Source of the DNA: Candidatus Altimarinota bacterium
GTDB taxonomy: Bacteria > Patescibacteriota > Gracilibacteria > UM-FILTER-43-11
DNA: 64,000 nucleotides
Assembly (NCBI GenBank): GCA_028281045.1
Contig: JANQKP010000001.1
Span: 215,026 to 279,025, forward strand
Direction of reading: 5' to 3'
A model generated the notes under the pieces. It worked only from the letters and a program-made list of their open reading frames with translations. It ran no database searches and was not told the origin of the DNA. Both the position numbers and the translations under genes were made by a program. Positions 43,366-52,376 of the stretch are shown one piece after another; position 1 is the first letter of the stretch, and each line of letters starts with the position of its first letter.

Positions 43366-45003
43366 TTAGGCCGTTACTCTGAATATTTCATCCAACGTGG
43401 TAATTCCTTGAAGCACTTTAAGCACTCCATCCTCACGCATGGTGAGCATCTTAATTTCTTTTTCAATGTACTCGTACACTTCAGGCATTGGCTTCTCATC
43501 TAGAATCAGGTTTCTAAGGCCATCAGTGAATCTCAGCACTTCAGCTACAGTTACCTGCCCAATGTAACCCGTGTGGGCACAAATATCACAACCTTGTGGG
43601 TGATTTAATTTAGTCGCCTCAGGCACTTCATATCCTTTTTCTTTGATCTTAGCGATCACTTCATCCATATGTTTGCGTTCTGCCTCTGTAATTTCTCCTT
43701 CTTGCTTACAATCGTTGCAAAGACGTCTTACAAGACGTTGAGCCACAATAAGGTCTAGTGCAGGGGCTAAAATAAAGCTTTTAACGCCCATATTCACCAG
43801 ACGTGGAAGAGATTCCACAGCAGAGTTCGTATGCAGCGTAGAAAGCACTAAATGCCCTGTTAGAGACGCTTGTGCAGCGGTTTCAGCGGTTTCTAGGTCA
43901 CGAATTTCCCCAACCAAGATCACGTCTGGATCTTGGCGCAGAATCGCGCGAAGACCAGAGGCAAAGTCATAACCGTTATCTGGATCCACTTGACTTTGAG
44001 AAATACTCGCCAAGTTGTATTCAATTGGATCCTCTAGGGTAATCACCTTCTTCGCTTTAGTGTCTATGCTTTGGAGCATAGAATAAAGCGTGGTGGTTTT
44101 ACCAGAACCGGTTGGTCCGGTAATAAGAATCATTCCATGAGGCAATGTGATCGCCTCTTTGATGTAATCTAAATTTGCTCCGGTAAATCCAAGCTCTTCA
44201 AAGTTTGCAAATCCTTTGTTGGGATCTAGCAATCTAAGTACCGCGGTTTCACCGTAATGCGTCGGCAGTGACGAAACACGTACATTAATCTGCCCTTCGT
44301 TAATCTTAAAGCTATATTGTCCATCTTGTGGAACATTATTCACATTCATCTTAAGACGAGACAAGTGTTTCATTTCAGTGAGGATTCCAGAGTAAATCTT
44401 ATGAGAAAGATTAAACACGGCTTTAAGCACTCCATCTATGCGGAAACGCACGAGAACATCTGCTTCTTGTGGTTCAAAATGAATATCTGTCGCATGAGCT
44501 TTATAAGCTCCTACTTGTACATAGTTTAAGGCTTGTTCAAAGTTACTCGCTTCAATTCTATCTCGCAGTTCTTCTAGGTTTCCTAGTTCTTCTTCGGTAT
44601 TTCCAATCGCTTCGGTTTCTACTTTGTTTTCAATTTCTTCTTGTTCTTTATACGTCGAACTAAAGTAAATGCTTTGCCCACTTTCTAAAGATTCATCAGA
44701 GCAAAGATGGGCTTGCACTTCGTAGCCATCGGCCTGAAGCTTAGCAATTAGCTCTTTTACGGCTGCATTCTCTGGATTCACTAGGGCTAGGCGCAGTTTT
44801 TTACCGGTTTTAGCAAAGATCACCGCCTGAGCTGCCTGAGCTTCCTCTTGTGTAATAACCTTAGCTAGATCTGGGTTCAGAGGTACTCCAATCAGGCTCA
44901 CATAAGCAATATTCAGCTCTTTCGCTTTCGCCTGAACATCACGCTCTTTGAACGCTTGGTTGATGTTCTGCATGCCGGCTTGTACTTTGGTTGTGTCAGC
45001 CAT
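43366..45003 (-). CDS. pilB: PilB/GspE-type pilus assembly ATPase
   Basis: This 545-residue ATPase drives pilus extension. The N-terminal GspE/PilB domain is followed by the catalytic core: Walker A GPTGSGKTTTLYS, Asp box, Walker B LVGEIRDLET and the His box STLHTNSA, all canonical. Four cysteines (CNDC, CDIC) form the family zinc site. In contrast to the PilT-like gene nearby, all motifs are intact. The 176-residue Ig-like protein directly upstream (2 bp) is in the same transcript. Confidence 0.93.
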   Translation of the reverse strand: MADTTKVQAGMQNINQAFKERDVQAKAKELNIAYVSLIGVPLNPDLAKVITQEEAQAAQAVIFAKTGKKLRLALVNPENAAVKELIAKLQADGYEVQAHLCSDESLESGQSIYFSSTYKEQEEIENKVETEAIGNTEEELGNLEELRDRIEASNFEQALNYVQVGAYKAHATDIHFEPQEADVLVRFRIDGVLKAVFNLSHKIYSGILTEMKHLSRLKMNVNNVPQDGQYSFKINEGQINVRVSSLPTHYGETAVLRLLDPNKGFANFEELGFTGANLDYIKEAITLPHGMILITGPTGSGKTTTLYSMLQSIDTKAKKVITLEDPIEYNLASISQSQVDPDNGYDFASGLRAILRQDPDVILVGEIRDLETAETAAQASLTGHLVLSTLHTNSAVESLPRLVNMGVKSFILAPALDLIVAQRLVRRLCNDCKQEGEITEAERKHMDEVIAKIKEKGYEVPEATKLNHPQGCDICAHTGYIGQVTVAEVLRFTDGLRNLILDEKPMPEVYEYIEKEIKMLTMREDGVLKVLQGITTLDEIFRVTA

Positions 45004-45005
45004 AA

Positions 45006-45536
45006 TTATTTAATTTCCCCTTCAGGGGCTTTTTCTAAAATAAAGATTTCTTCTTCTGTTTCTGGGGCTTCAAAGGTGGCTTTCACCTTAGGAGCTAAAC
45101 GAATAGTCCCAAGACTATTACCACGAAGCGTGGTGTTTGCATGTCTCATAGTCATTTCTATTTCATATTCCCCTTCAGAGACATTGTTTTTAGCTAAGAA
45201 GCCCGTTGGAAAGAACCAGGTATACGAATAGTCTCCGCTTAGAATAGGGCGCTTAATACGCGCAATTCTAAGGCGTTTTCCTGTACTAGATTCTATCAGG
45301 GTAAAATCTATGTTTTTATCGCGTCTGGTAATGCTTTCTTCAATCGTCCATTTGATCAAAATAGCATCCCCTTCTTCGAAGGCGTCATCTGAAAAGCTCA
45401 CTTCAATATTCTGAAGGCTCTTTGCCGTGATATCTCCCGTCAGCATTTCTGGGTTTAGCTTTGTTCCAGCAAACGCCACAAGTACGATAATCACCGCATA
45501 AATCCAAATTCTTTTGTTTTTTAGGAAACTTTTCAT
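45006..45536 (-). CDS. Membrane-anchored Ig-like-fold hypothetical protein
   Basis: This 176-residue protein has one N-terminal helix (about 9-28) and an extracytoplasmic domain of beta-type rhythm: GDAILIKWTIEESITRRDKNIDFTL, YSYTWFFPTGF and GEYEIEMTMRHANT. This resembles small Ser/Thr-type surface Ig-like domains. It is followed at 2 bp by pilB and driven by a promoter of the shared form. A role at the pilus base is a guess from context. Confidence 0.6.
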   Translation of the reverse strand: MKSFLKNKRIWIYAVIIVLVAFAGTKLNPEMLTGDITAKSLQNIEVSFSDDAFEEGDAILIKWTIEESITRRDKNIDFTLIESSTGKRLRIARIKRPILSGDYSYTWFFPTGFLAKNNVSEGEYEIEMTMRHANTTLRGNSLGTIRLAPKVKATFEAPETEEEIFILEKAPEGEIK

Positions 45537-45553
45537 GTTTATTTAATCTATAT

Positions 45554-45582
45554 ATTATACCAAAAAATGCCTCTTTTTTCAA
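45554..45582 (-). promoter_or_regulatory. Promoter of the Ig-like gene and pilB
   Basis: On the minus strand TTGAAA (45577-45582), 17-bp spacer with GAGGCATTTTTTGG, TATAAT (45554-45559); leader of about 11 nt. Confidence 0.85.
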
Positions 45583-45609
45583 GAGCGAAACAAGAGGGAA
45601 ACTTTTTTC

Positions 45610-45640
45610 TTGACCCTCACGTAACGTTATAGTTTATGCT
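45610..45640 (+). promoter_or_regulatory. MerR-type promoter with 19-bp spacer
   Basis: TTGACC (45610-45615) and TATGCT (45635-45640) are separated by 19 bp. ACGTAACGT, an interrupted palindrome, lies in the spacer. The long spacer with a central dyad is the hallmark of MerR-activated promoters. The downstream gene is itself a MerR regulator, so autoregulation is likely. Confidence 0.8.
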
Positions 45641-45658
45641 AAGGGCAACTTAAGTTAC

Positions 45659-46417
45659 ATGTACATGAAAAAATACACCGTAAAACAGCTGGCCAAACTC
45701 TCTGGAACAAGCGTAAGAACGTTGCATCATTACGATGAAATAAGGCTCTTAAAACCCCATAAAAGATCTCATGCGGGATATAGAGTTTATGGAGAATTGG
45801 AGCTGCTAAAACTGCAGCAAATATTATTCTTTAAAGAACTGGGCTATTCCCTAGAAGAAATCCGCAAAATCTTAGGAGACCCCGGCTACGATTTCACTCA
45901 GTCTTTGATGCGGCAAAAGACTGAGATGAAAGCCAAGGCAAAGCGCATCAATACGCTACTTACAACTATTGATAAAACCCTTAATAAACTTAACCAAAAT
46001 ACTATGTTGGATGACAAAGAACTCTACGAGGGCTTGGGTGAAAATGCCAAAGCTTATCAAAAAGAGGCAGAAGAAAAATGGGGGGATGAAGTTAAAAAGA
46101 CAGAAGATCGGATTCGTAAAATGGGCAAAGACAAATGGGCGGAAGTTCAAAAAGAAGGAGATATGATCACCCAAAAACTTGCCGACCTTATGGATCTAGA
46201 GCCTAGAAGCCCCGAAGTACAAGAGGCTATAAGCCTGTGGTACAAGCACCTTCATCACTTCTATGAAGTGTCTGAAGATAGGTTCAGAGGCCTAGGGCAA
46301 ATGTACGTGCAAGACGATCGCTTTAGAGCTCATTACGATAAATATCGTAAAGGCCTGGCAGACTTTATTAACAAAGCCATTCAAATCTTCTGCGATAATG
46401 GAAAGGCTGGAAACTAA
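45659..46417 (+). CDS. MerR-family regulator, TipA-like
   Basis: This 252-residue regulator has the N-terminal winged helix KYTVKQLAKLSGTSVRTLHHYDEIRLLKP, the wing HAGYRVYGELELLKL and FFKELGYSLEEIRKIL, then a long dimer helix and a TipAS-type C-terminal ligand-binding domain rich in Trp/Lys (SLWYKHLHHFYE, DDRFRAHYDKYRKGLADF). TipAS domains bind thiopeptide antibiotics. A second ATG at 45665 is the more usual start. It is alone between its own MerR-type promoter and a terminator, so its target may be itself. Confidence 0.9.
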   Translation: MYMKKYTVKQLAKLSGTSVRTLHHYDEIRLLKPHKRSHAGYRVYGELELLKLQQILFFKELGYSLEEIRKILGDPGYDFTQSLMRQKTEMKAKAKRINTLLTTIDKTLNKLNQNTMLDDKELYEGLGENAKAYQKEAEEKWGDEVKKTEDRIRKMGKDKWAEVQKEGDMITQKLADLMDLEPRSPEVQEAISLWYKHLHHFYEVSEDRFRGLGQMYVQDDRFRAHYDKYRKGLADFINKAIQIFCDNGKAGN

Positions 46418-46418
46418 A

Positions 46419-46462
46419 AAATCCAGCCTCTCCCCCGCAAAAGGTATCAGGCTGGAATTTTA
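46419..46462. terminator. Terminator between merR-like gene and ftsZ
   Basis: Stem TCCAGCCT (46423-46430) and AGGCTGGA (46450-46457), loop about 19 nt, then ATTTTAG; an A-run precedes. Confidence 0.75.
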
Positions 46463-46486
46463 GACATTAGACTTCGAGTCTTTTAA

Positions 46487-47659
46487 CTATTTTCTAAGCG
46501 TTTTTCTCATAAACGCTGGTACTTCTAGATCATCTTCTTGTTTCTGCTTAGCAGCAGCTTGTGCTTGTCCAATCGTAGTAGAAGAAGTTGGCACATTTCC
46601 AAGACGTTTGATCGTAGAACTTGCAGTAGCTTGTTGAGCGCGACTCTGCTCAGCTTCATCGAATCCAGTAGCAATTACAGTACATTTGATTTCTCCAGTG
46701 TAGTTTTCATTTACTACAGCACCGAAGATGATGTTCGCATCTGGATCTGCTGCTTCAGTGATTACTTTAGCCGCCTCATCTACTTCGAACATAGAAAGGT
46801 CGTTTCCACCGGTAACATTGAATAGTACTCCTTTAGCGCCTTTAATAGACATTTCAAGAAGTGGTGATTCAATCGCTGCGCGAGCAGCATCTACAGCACG
46901 GTTTTCACCAGTACCGTATCCGATACCCATTAGAGATGAACCAGAGTCAGCCATAATAGTACGTACATCGGCGAAATCCACATTGATCATACCGTGAACA
47001 GTAATAAGGTCTGCAATACCTTGGATCGCTTGACGTAGTACATCGTCAACCACCACAAAAGCATCAGTCAGAGGAGTTTTCTTATCGATGATAGACAGAA
47101 TACGATCATTTGGAATAGTGATCAGAGTATCTACCTTCTCTTTAAGCATTTCTAGAGCTTCCATCGCTACTTGAGTACGACGTGCACCCTCGAATGAGAA
47201 CGGACGAGTCACTACACCCACCGTAAGAATTCCCATTTCTTTAGCTAGATCAGCGATAACTGAACTTGCTTGAGATCCGGTTCCTCCACCAAGACCACAA
47301 GTAATGAAGATCATATCAGCTCCTTCGATCGCTGCTTTAATCTCTTCAGAAGATTCTTCTGCAGCTTGTTTCCCAACAAGTGGGTCAGCACCCGCTCCAA
47401 GACCACGAGTCGCAGCTTTACCGATATTAATACGGTGAGGCGCGTGTGAGTGATACAGAGCTTGTGCATCAGTGTTAACGGCTATGAAATCAACACCTTC
47501 GACTTTGGCTTGAACCATACGGTCTAGAGCGTTGCTACCACCGCCACCGACACCGATGACTTTGATAGAAGCGAGAGGGGTAACTCCTGGGGTAACCTCA
47601 GAACTCTTGGTAGTTTTGGCAGGTGACCCGTTAAAGATATTACGTAGTGAATCTGACAT
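46487..47659 (-). CDS. ftsZ: Cell division protein FtsZ
   Basis: The tubulin-like GTPase forms the division ring. The 390-residue product has [11 protein letters not shown], the tubulin signature [31 protein letters not shown] and a C-terminal tail ending [15 protein letters not shown]. That tail carries the conserved peptide that binds FtsA. ftsA lies upstream with a 109-bp gap, so FtsZ is expected to be tethered to the membrane by FtsA. Confidence 0.97.
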   Translation of the reverse strand: MSDSLRNIFNGSPAKTTKSSEVTPGVTPLASIKVIGVGGGGSNALDRMVQAKVEGVDFIAVNTDAQALYHSHAPHRINIGKAATRGLGAGADPLVGKQAAEESSEEIKAAIEGADMIFITCGLGGGTGSQASSVIADLAKEMGILTVGVVTRPFSFEGARRTQVAMEALEMLKEKVDTLITIPNDRILSIIDKKTPLTDAFVVVDDVLRQAIQGIADLITVHGMINVDFADVRTIMADSGSSLMGIGYGTGENRAVDAARAAIESPLLEMSIKGAKGVLFNVTGGNDLSMFEVDEAAKVITEAADPDANIIFGAVVNENYTGEIKCTVIATGFDEAEQSRAQQATASSTIKRLGNVPTSSTTIGQAQAAAKQKQEDDLEVPAFMRKTLRK

Positions 47660-47768
47660 GATAAATGGGTTTAAATGTACTAAATGATTAAAATAAAATA
47701 ACGAAACTAGTCTTTTATTTTTTCATTTTTATTTTTGTCAGGCGTGTAACTGTACACTGTTTTTTAAG

Positions 47769-49001
47769 TTATGGCAAGAGGTTCTTGAAGAAGCTCTTAA
47801 CACCACCTAAGGCCTTTTTGAAATCGGTTCCACCGAATCCATAACTACGGCCTTCGTATTTAGATCCCCACACAATAAGACCAATGGCGGTCGCGTAAGC
47901 CGGGTCGTCGATTTTATCAACCACACCGTCTACTTCAGTTGGGAATCCAATTTGAACAGGAAGTCCTAGTACGTCACGAGCAAGATCAAGACATCCTGGC
48001 ATTTTAACTCCAGCTCCGGTCAAAATCGCTCCCGCAGGAAGCATTCCATCACGACCGATCGCGCGAAGTTCATCTTTAATCATCACAAAGATTTCATGGT
48101 AACGAGCCTGAATGATTTCAGCCATGTGTTTCTTAGAAACCTTTTGCGTATCAATTTTAGAAATAAGAGAAAGATCAATTGTTTCACGATCGTTCACTTC
48201 ATCTGGAGCGGTTGTACCATATTCAATCTTAATCTTTTCAGCGGTATCAATAGAGGTACGTAGCCCAATCGCTACATCATTGGTTACACTTTCAGATCCA
48301 ACTGGAAGGGTAGCCGCGTGAAGCGTAGATCCTTCTTCAAATACAGAAATAGAAGTTGATCCACTTCCAACATCAATCACCACAACTCCAAGTTCTTTCT
48401 GACGACGAGAAAGCACCGCTTCTGCCGCAGCAAGGCTTGCAGGAACCACATCATCGATATCTACTCCAGCTTGAGCAATCGCTTTTTCCATATTCTGAAT
48501 CACTGTCGCTTGCCCAGTAATAATGTGTGCGTCTACTTCCAGACGTACTCCAATCATTCCTACAGGGTTTTTAATCCCACGTTGATCATCCACAGAGAAG
48601 CTCTTTGGAATGATACGTAAAATACGACGATTGCTTGGCATTGAAACCGCTTGAGCAGCTTCAAGCACGCGATCGATATCATCTTCAATGATTTCAGACC
48701 CAGCGTGTGAGATCGCAATCACTCCTTTACTATCAAAAGACTCGATGTGGTTTCCAGAAACCCCAACGAATACGTGATGAATAGGAGCACCAGACATACG
48801 TTCTGCATCTTCAAGTGCAGCAGAAATATTACTGATGGTTTCATCCACATCAATAATATTGCCTTTACGCATTCCGGTTGAAGGAGAAACACCCACACCT
48901 ATTATATTAGGCATTTTCTTTTCTTCTTCGAGGAGAGCGATGACGGTTCTAATCTTTGAACTTCCGACGTCTAAACTGGCAATGATCTGTTCTTTTGGCA
49001 T
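47769..49001 (-). CDS. ftsA: Cell division protein FtsA
   Basis: The actin-like ATPase tethers FtsZ to the membrane. The 410-residue product has ASLDVGSSKIRTVIAL (phosphate 1), the FtsA-specific 1C insert, VVIDVGSGSTSISVF (phosphate 2) and GAILTGAGVKMPG (adenosine). The C-terminus FKKALGGVKSFFKNLLP is an amphipathic helix for membrane binding. It is upstream of ftsZ on the same strand. The 5' region (49002-49368) is unusually long for this genome. Confidence 0.95.
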   Translation of the reverse strand: MPKEQIIASLDVGSSKIRTVIALLEEEKKMPNIIGVGVSPSTGMRKGNIIDVDETISNISAALEDAERMSGAPIHHVFVGVSGNHIESFDSKGVIAISHAGSEIIEDDIDRVLEAAQAVSMPSNRRILRIIPKSFSVDDQRGIKNPVGMIGVRLEVDAHIITGQATVIQNMEKAIAQAGVDIDDVVPASLAAAEAVLSRRQKELGVVVIDVGSGSTSISVFEEGSTLHAATLPVGSESVTNDVAIGLRTSIDTAEKIKIEYGTTAPDEVNDRETIDLSLISKIDTQKVSKKHMAEIIQARYHEIFVMIKDELRAIGRDGMLPAGAILTGAGVKMPGCLDLARDVLGLPVQIGFPTEVDGVVDKIDDPAYATAIGLIVWGSKYEGRSYGFGGTDFKKALGGVKSFFKNLLP

Positions 49002-49368
49002 AAAGCGTTTGAAAGTAATGAATCATTTTTGTGCTCAACCAACTTGGCTTTGCTTGGCCATTTATCGATTAGGCATTCGCCGTCTCAAAAATAAATGTGG
49101 ACAATCTGTCCAGAGCAGAGAGAGTGTACATCACCTGTTTCCCGGGTGCAAATCTTTTTTTATTTTTGGTCAAATAGACAGTTATATTGTACACAATTTT
49201 TGATCATATATTTTGGCTTAAGAAAGCCAAATAGTAATCATATAAACCCAAAAAATGTTAGACATAACTTCCAGTTGACACACTCAAAAAACCACTGGTA
49301 GATAGGCTTTAAACCATGTACACAATTTTTATTCTTTCTAAAAATTCTGTATACAAATTTTGTTCACC
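49002..49368. other. Long intergenic region upstream of ftsA with repeats and a hairpin
   Basis: No credible protein gene. It contains TGTACACAATTTTT twice (49188-49201, 49317-49330) and TGTATACAAATTTT (49349-49362). A perfect 8-bp hairpin is formed by TTTGGCTT (49212-49219) and AAGCCAAA (49224-49231). TTGACA at about 49275 could be part of a plus-strand promoter, but no gene follows on that strand. It probably holds the ftsA control region plus the ybeY 3' end. Confidence 0.5.
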
Positions 49369-49827
49369 TTATTTTTCAGATTTGTCTGAATTTAAAATCA
49401 ATGGAAGCTCGCGTTTGAGCACCGCCATCTCACGTTTTCTCATTTCCAAATACTCTTCATCTTCTTCATGATCATATCCATGAATATGAAGCAGTCCGTG
49501 TACGAATAATTTAGTCAGTTCGTTTTCAAAGGTGTCTTTATTTTCCTCCGCTTGGCGTCTTGTGGTCTCCACACTAATATAAACCTCTCCCACCAGCTCG
49601 CTGTCTCCTTCATGGAAGTCTTTGAGATAATTAAAAGACAGTACATCCGTAGGCCTATCCTTTTCACGGTAGGCCTTATTAAGGGCGCGAATATAATCAT
49701 CGTTCACAAAAACCACGTTAATGGTTCCATCATACGTATCTATTTCATTACGTAAATTCTCCTCAAGCTCCGCTAAGGGCTTAAGGTCTATTTCCCACTC
49801 CTCTGCATTTATATAATGAATATCCAT
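49369..49827 (-). CDS. ybeY: Endoribonuclease YbeY (rRNA maturation)
   Basis: This 152-residue zinc-dependent endoribonuclease acts in 16S rRNA 3' maturation and ribosome quality control. The metal motif HGLLHIHGYDHEEDEE has the three histidines of HxxxHxxGxDH. RPTDVLSFNY and GEVYISVET are also family hallmarks. TATAAT ends only nine bases before ATG, so the transcript may be leaderless. The upstream gene is the 5'-3' exonuclease on the same strand. Confidence 0.94.
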   Translation of the reverse strand: MDIHYINAEEWEIDLKPLAELEENLRNEIDTYDGTINVVFVNDDYIRALNKAYREKDRPTDVLSFNYLKDFHEGDSELVGEVYISVETTRRQAEENKDTFENELTKLFVHGLLHIHGYDHEEDEEYLEMRKREMAVLKRELPLILNSDKSEK

Positions 49828-49848
49828 ACGGCCTCATTATACACCAAG

Positions 49849-50805
49849 TTAAAACAGACTCATCTGATCCTCACTCACCTGCTTCTCTGGAGGTGTAATT
49901 TTTAAGAGTCTCTTATCTAAGCTAGTCACCTCCATTTCATGGAGGTAGGCCTCCACCGCTTTAAAGTTCAGGGCTTCAAAAGAAGTATCCACCTTATTAA
50001 AGGTACATGGGGCGCTCACTAAAATCTTAGCCAGATGCTGCGCGAAGAATGCTTGATCTTTATCTTTCACCAGACGCTCGTGCATAGAGCCCGTAATATT
50101 GTTTATATTCGCATAAACATTATCTAGGGTGCCATATTCTTTTAAAAGCTTCTCGGCGCCCTTAGGGCCAATACCGTCTACTCCTTTATAGTTATCTGAA
50201 GTGTCCCCTACTATAGCTTTGTAATCTACCACCTGCTCTGGAGCTACGCCATACTTATCCATAACGCTTTCTCTGTCATAGATAATGGGCTCTCTGTAAC
50301 CCTTGTGTGGGAACACCACACGTATGGTTTCATCTACCAGCTGCAATAAGTCCATATCTCCTGTGATGAGATAAGGGACAACCCCTTCTTCCTTGGCTTG
50401 AACCGCCAGCGTTCCCATCATATCGTCAGCTTCGTAACCCTCCTTCTTATATACAGCAATATTAAACGCCTCTACTAGCTTGTGGATCATAGGGATTTGC
50501 TCATAGAGTTCATCTGGGGCTTTCTTACGTGTGCCCTTGTAGTCGTCATGAGCCTCATGCCTAAAGGTAGGTCCTTGCATATCAAAAGCCACGGCAATAT
50601 AGTCTGGCTCATCCATTTCTATGATATTAATCAGCATAGAAGCAAAGCCATAAAGCGCATTGGTAGGCTTGCCATCACTGGTCTTTAGTGGGGCCTGTAT
50701 AGCGTAGAAAGCACGGTGTATCAGGTGATTTCCATCAATAACGACCAGTCGTTCCTTGTCTTCTTCCCTTATTAAAGCCGAATTCTCGTTTTGTGATTTC
50801 TCCAT
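49849..50805 (-). CDS. Stand-alone 5'-3' exonuclease (PolA N-terminal domain type)
   Basis: The 318-residue FEN-type nuclease removes RNA primers and flaps. The motifs LVVIDGNHLIHRAFYA, AFDMQGPTFRH, GYEADDMMGTLA, LITGDMDLLQLVD, VGDTSDNYKGVDGIGPKGAEKLL carry the acidic metal ligands and helix-hairpin-helix. It has only the exonuclease part; polymerase domains are absent, so another polymerase must supply synthesis. It is upstream of ybeY on the same strand. Confidence 0.92.
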   Translation of the reverse strand: MEKSQNENSALIREEDKERLVVIDGNHLIHRAFYAIQAPLKTSDGKPTNALYGFASMLINIIEMDEPDYIAVAFDMQGPTFRHEAHDDYKGTRKKAPDELYEQIPMIHKLVEAFNIAVYKKEGYEADDMMGTLAVQAKEEGVVPYLITGDMDLLQLVDETIRVVFPHKGYREPIIYDRESVMDKYGVAPEQVVDYKAIVGDTSDNYKGVDGIGPKGAEKLLKEYGTLDNVYANINNITGSMHERLVKDKDQAFFAQHLAKILVSAPCTFNKVDTSFEALNFKAVEAYLHEMEVTSLDKRLLKITPPEKQVSEDQMSLF

Positions 50806-50896
50806 AATTTGACAGTAGGGTCAATATCTAGTACTCGCTTTTTTGGCATGTCTATGCTATAATACTTAGATTTAATAAAAATAAAAACCCCAAAAA

Positions 50897-51505
50897 ATGG
50901 CGGACAGCAAACTCACCCCAGCGTACGATAATAAGATTTATCAAAAGTACTCTAAAAAGACGATTGCTAACAAGGAGAAGAACAAAGTGGCTTTTTGTCA
51001 GGACTACGGTCTTACCTATGATAAAAAGGTGCCTATTGTTTGCCTTACTTTCCCGCTAACAGATAAAAACAATGTAGAGATGATCCAAGACATTATGAAT
51101 GGTCTACTGGAGCAGCCTCTTGAAATTGTGCTTACTGGGGTTGGAACTGAAAAATTCCAAAAGGTATTTACTGAACTAGTAGAAAAAAACCCAAATAAAA
51201 TCACTGTAGTAGACGGAGACGAGGAAACCAAACGTAAGATCTACGCCGCTTCTGACATTGTACTTGTATCTTCTGATACAGAAGAATGTATTGAAGAAGC
51301 TAAAAACGCTATGGCTTACGGATGTATTCCTATTCTTCCACCAGTAGATTTTGCTGAAGACTATGATCCTATTGCAGAAAAAGGATCTGCCTTTGTCTAC
51401 AAGAAAGACAGTCCATGGAGCCTTTTTGCCAACGTAGTAAGAGCGATGGAAAACTTCCGTTTCCCATACGATTGGAAAAACATTGCCGTAAGCTCAATGG
51501 AATAA
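50897..51505 (+). CDS. GT-B domain resembling the C-terminal half of glycogen synthase
   Basis: This 202-residue soluble protein aligns by pattern with the C-terminal Rossmann domain of GlgA-type synthases (GT5). It starts NKIYQKYSKKTIANKEKNK and GLTYDKKVPIVCLTFPLT. VLTGVGTEKFQKV, VVDGDEETKRKIYAASDIVLV and a Glu-Cys-Ile motif where GT5 has the nucleotide-binding E-x7-E region follow. The N-terminal acceptor domain is missing. It may be a relic, a regulator or a specialised binder; catalysis looks unlikely. Promoter TGC-TATAAT at about 50857-50862. Its own terminator follows. Confidence 0.7.
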   Translation: MADSKLTPAYDNKIYQKYSKKTIANKEKNKVAFCQDYGLTYDKKVPIVCLTFPLTDKNNVEMIQDIMNGLLEQPLEIVLTGVGTEKFQKVFTELVEKNPNKITVVDGDEETKRKIYAASDIVLVSSDTEECIEEAKNAMAYGCIPILPPVDFAEDYDPIAEKGSAFVYKKDSPWSLFANVVRAMENFRFPYDWKNIAVSSME

Positions 51506-51518
51506 TAAAGCATATAAA

Positions 51519-51549
51519 CAAAAACCCTGCCAATCTGGCAGGGTTTTTT
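51519..51549. terminator. Bidirectional terminator after the GT-B gene
   Basis: AACCCTGCCA (51523-51532) and TGGCAGGGTT (51536-51545) with a 3-nt loop and flanking A- and T-runs. Confidence 0.9.
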
Positions 51550-51563
51550 GATAGTTAAACTAT

Positions 51564-51944
51564 TTAGCGAAGGGTTCCGCTTGGAAGTCCGCTTGGAGCC
51601 GAAGAACTTCCTCCACCTGTACCTACAATGCGTTCTACAACGTCATTCATAAGCGTGGTGATCTTTTCCCAGGTTACAATAGAAAGTAGATCGAAACCAA
51701 ATACGGCTCCTAGTATTTTAATGATCGTTACAGAGAAAATAGTGACAATTAGACCTATGATCGCATAGCGAATCGTATGTACAGCCTGTTTAATCTTCTC
51801 TTCTTGTCCTCCAGAGAGAATGAAAGAGATTCCTCCGACGAAAATATAGAATACTGAAAGGAACCCCGCTAGGATGATGGCAATCGCCACCGCGAGGTTC
51901 GCAATATCTACTAAATTGAATTCATTTGTAACTAAATCTGGCAT
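51564..51944 (-). CDS. VirB2/TrbC-like pilin family membrane protein
   Basis: This 126-residue protein has two hydrophobic helices (IANLAVAIAIILAGFLSVFYIFVGGISFIL and AIIGLIVTIFSVTIIKILGAVFGF) flanking a short polar loop with GGQEEKIKQA. This is the layout of VirB2/TrbC-like pilins seen in CPR genomes. No long signal peptide is present. It may belong with the VirB6-like and VirD4-like proteins at 12-17 kb, though unlinked. It is downstream of khpA. Confidence 0.7.
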   Translation of the reverse strand: MPDLVTNEFNLVDIANLAVAIAIILAGFLSVFYIFVGGISFILSGGQEEKIKQAVHTIRYAIIGLIVTIFSVTIIKILGAVFGFDLLSIVTWEKITTLMNDVVERIVGTGGGSSSAPSGLPSGTLR

Positions 51945-51987
51945 TGGTAAGCAGTATTAATTAGCTAAATTATAGCAAATCAAGGAA

Positions 51988-52347
51988 TTAGATATCTAGA
52001 TCCTCATCCATTAAAGTACTACCACCATCTTCTGCAGGAGCTTCTTCGCTTCCTCCGTCAACTTCTCCCCCTTTAACTTCACCACCTTCAGGTTCAACAA
52101 TCTTAAGGTTAACGCGAACGTTATTTTGAGATCCGATAACGCGAAGTAAAATACGGATAGACTTAGCAGTTTGACCACTACGTCCGATCACTTTACCCAT
52201 ATCTTCTTTCCCTACTTGTAGAGTAAGAAGTACGCCCATATCATCTACGGTGCGAGTAACAACAACTGAATCTGGGTCAGAAACAATTGATTTAACGACA
52301 TATTCTACGAAATCCTTATCCGGACCTGTTGTAATATCATCAGCCAT
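51988..52347 (-). CDS. khpA: KH-domain RNA-binding protein KhpA
   Basis: This 119-residue protein has a single KH domain: KDFVEYVVKSIVSDPDSVVV, then the GxxG loop in GKVIGRSGQTAKSIRILL. Known KhpA proteins act with KhpB in RNA binding and cell-shape control. A C-terminal acidic Glu/Gly tail of about 40 residues is an addition to the usual 80-residue protein. It follows rpsP, an order conserved in Firmicutes. Confidence 0.9.
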   Translation of the reverse strand: MADDITTGPDKDFVEYVVKSIVSDPDSVVVTRTVDDMGVLLTLQVGKEDMGKVIGRSGQTAKSIRILLRVIGSQNNVRVNLKIVEPEGGEVKGGEVDGGSEEAPAEDGGSTLMDEDLDI

Positions 52348-52376
52348 GACAAATAGAATTAAAAATTAAATAAGAA

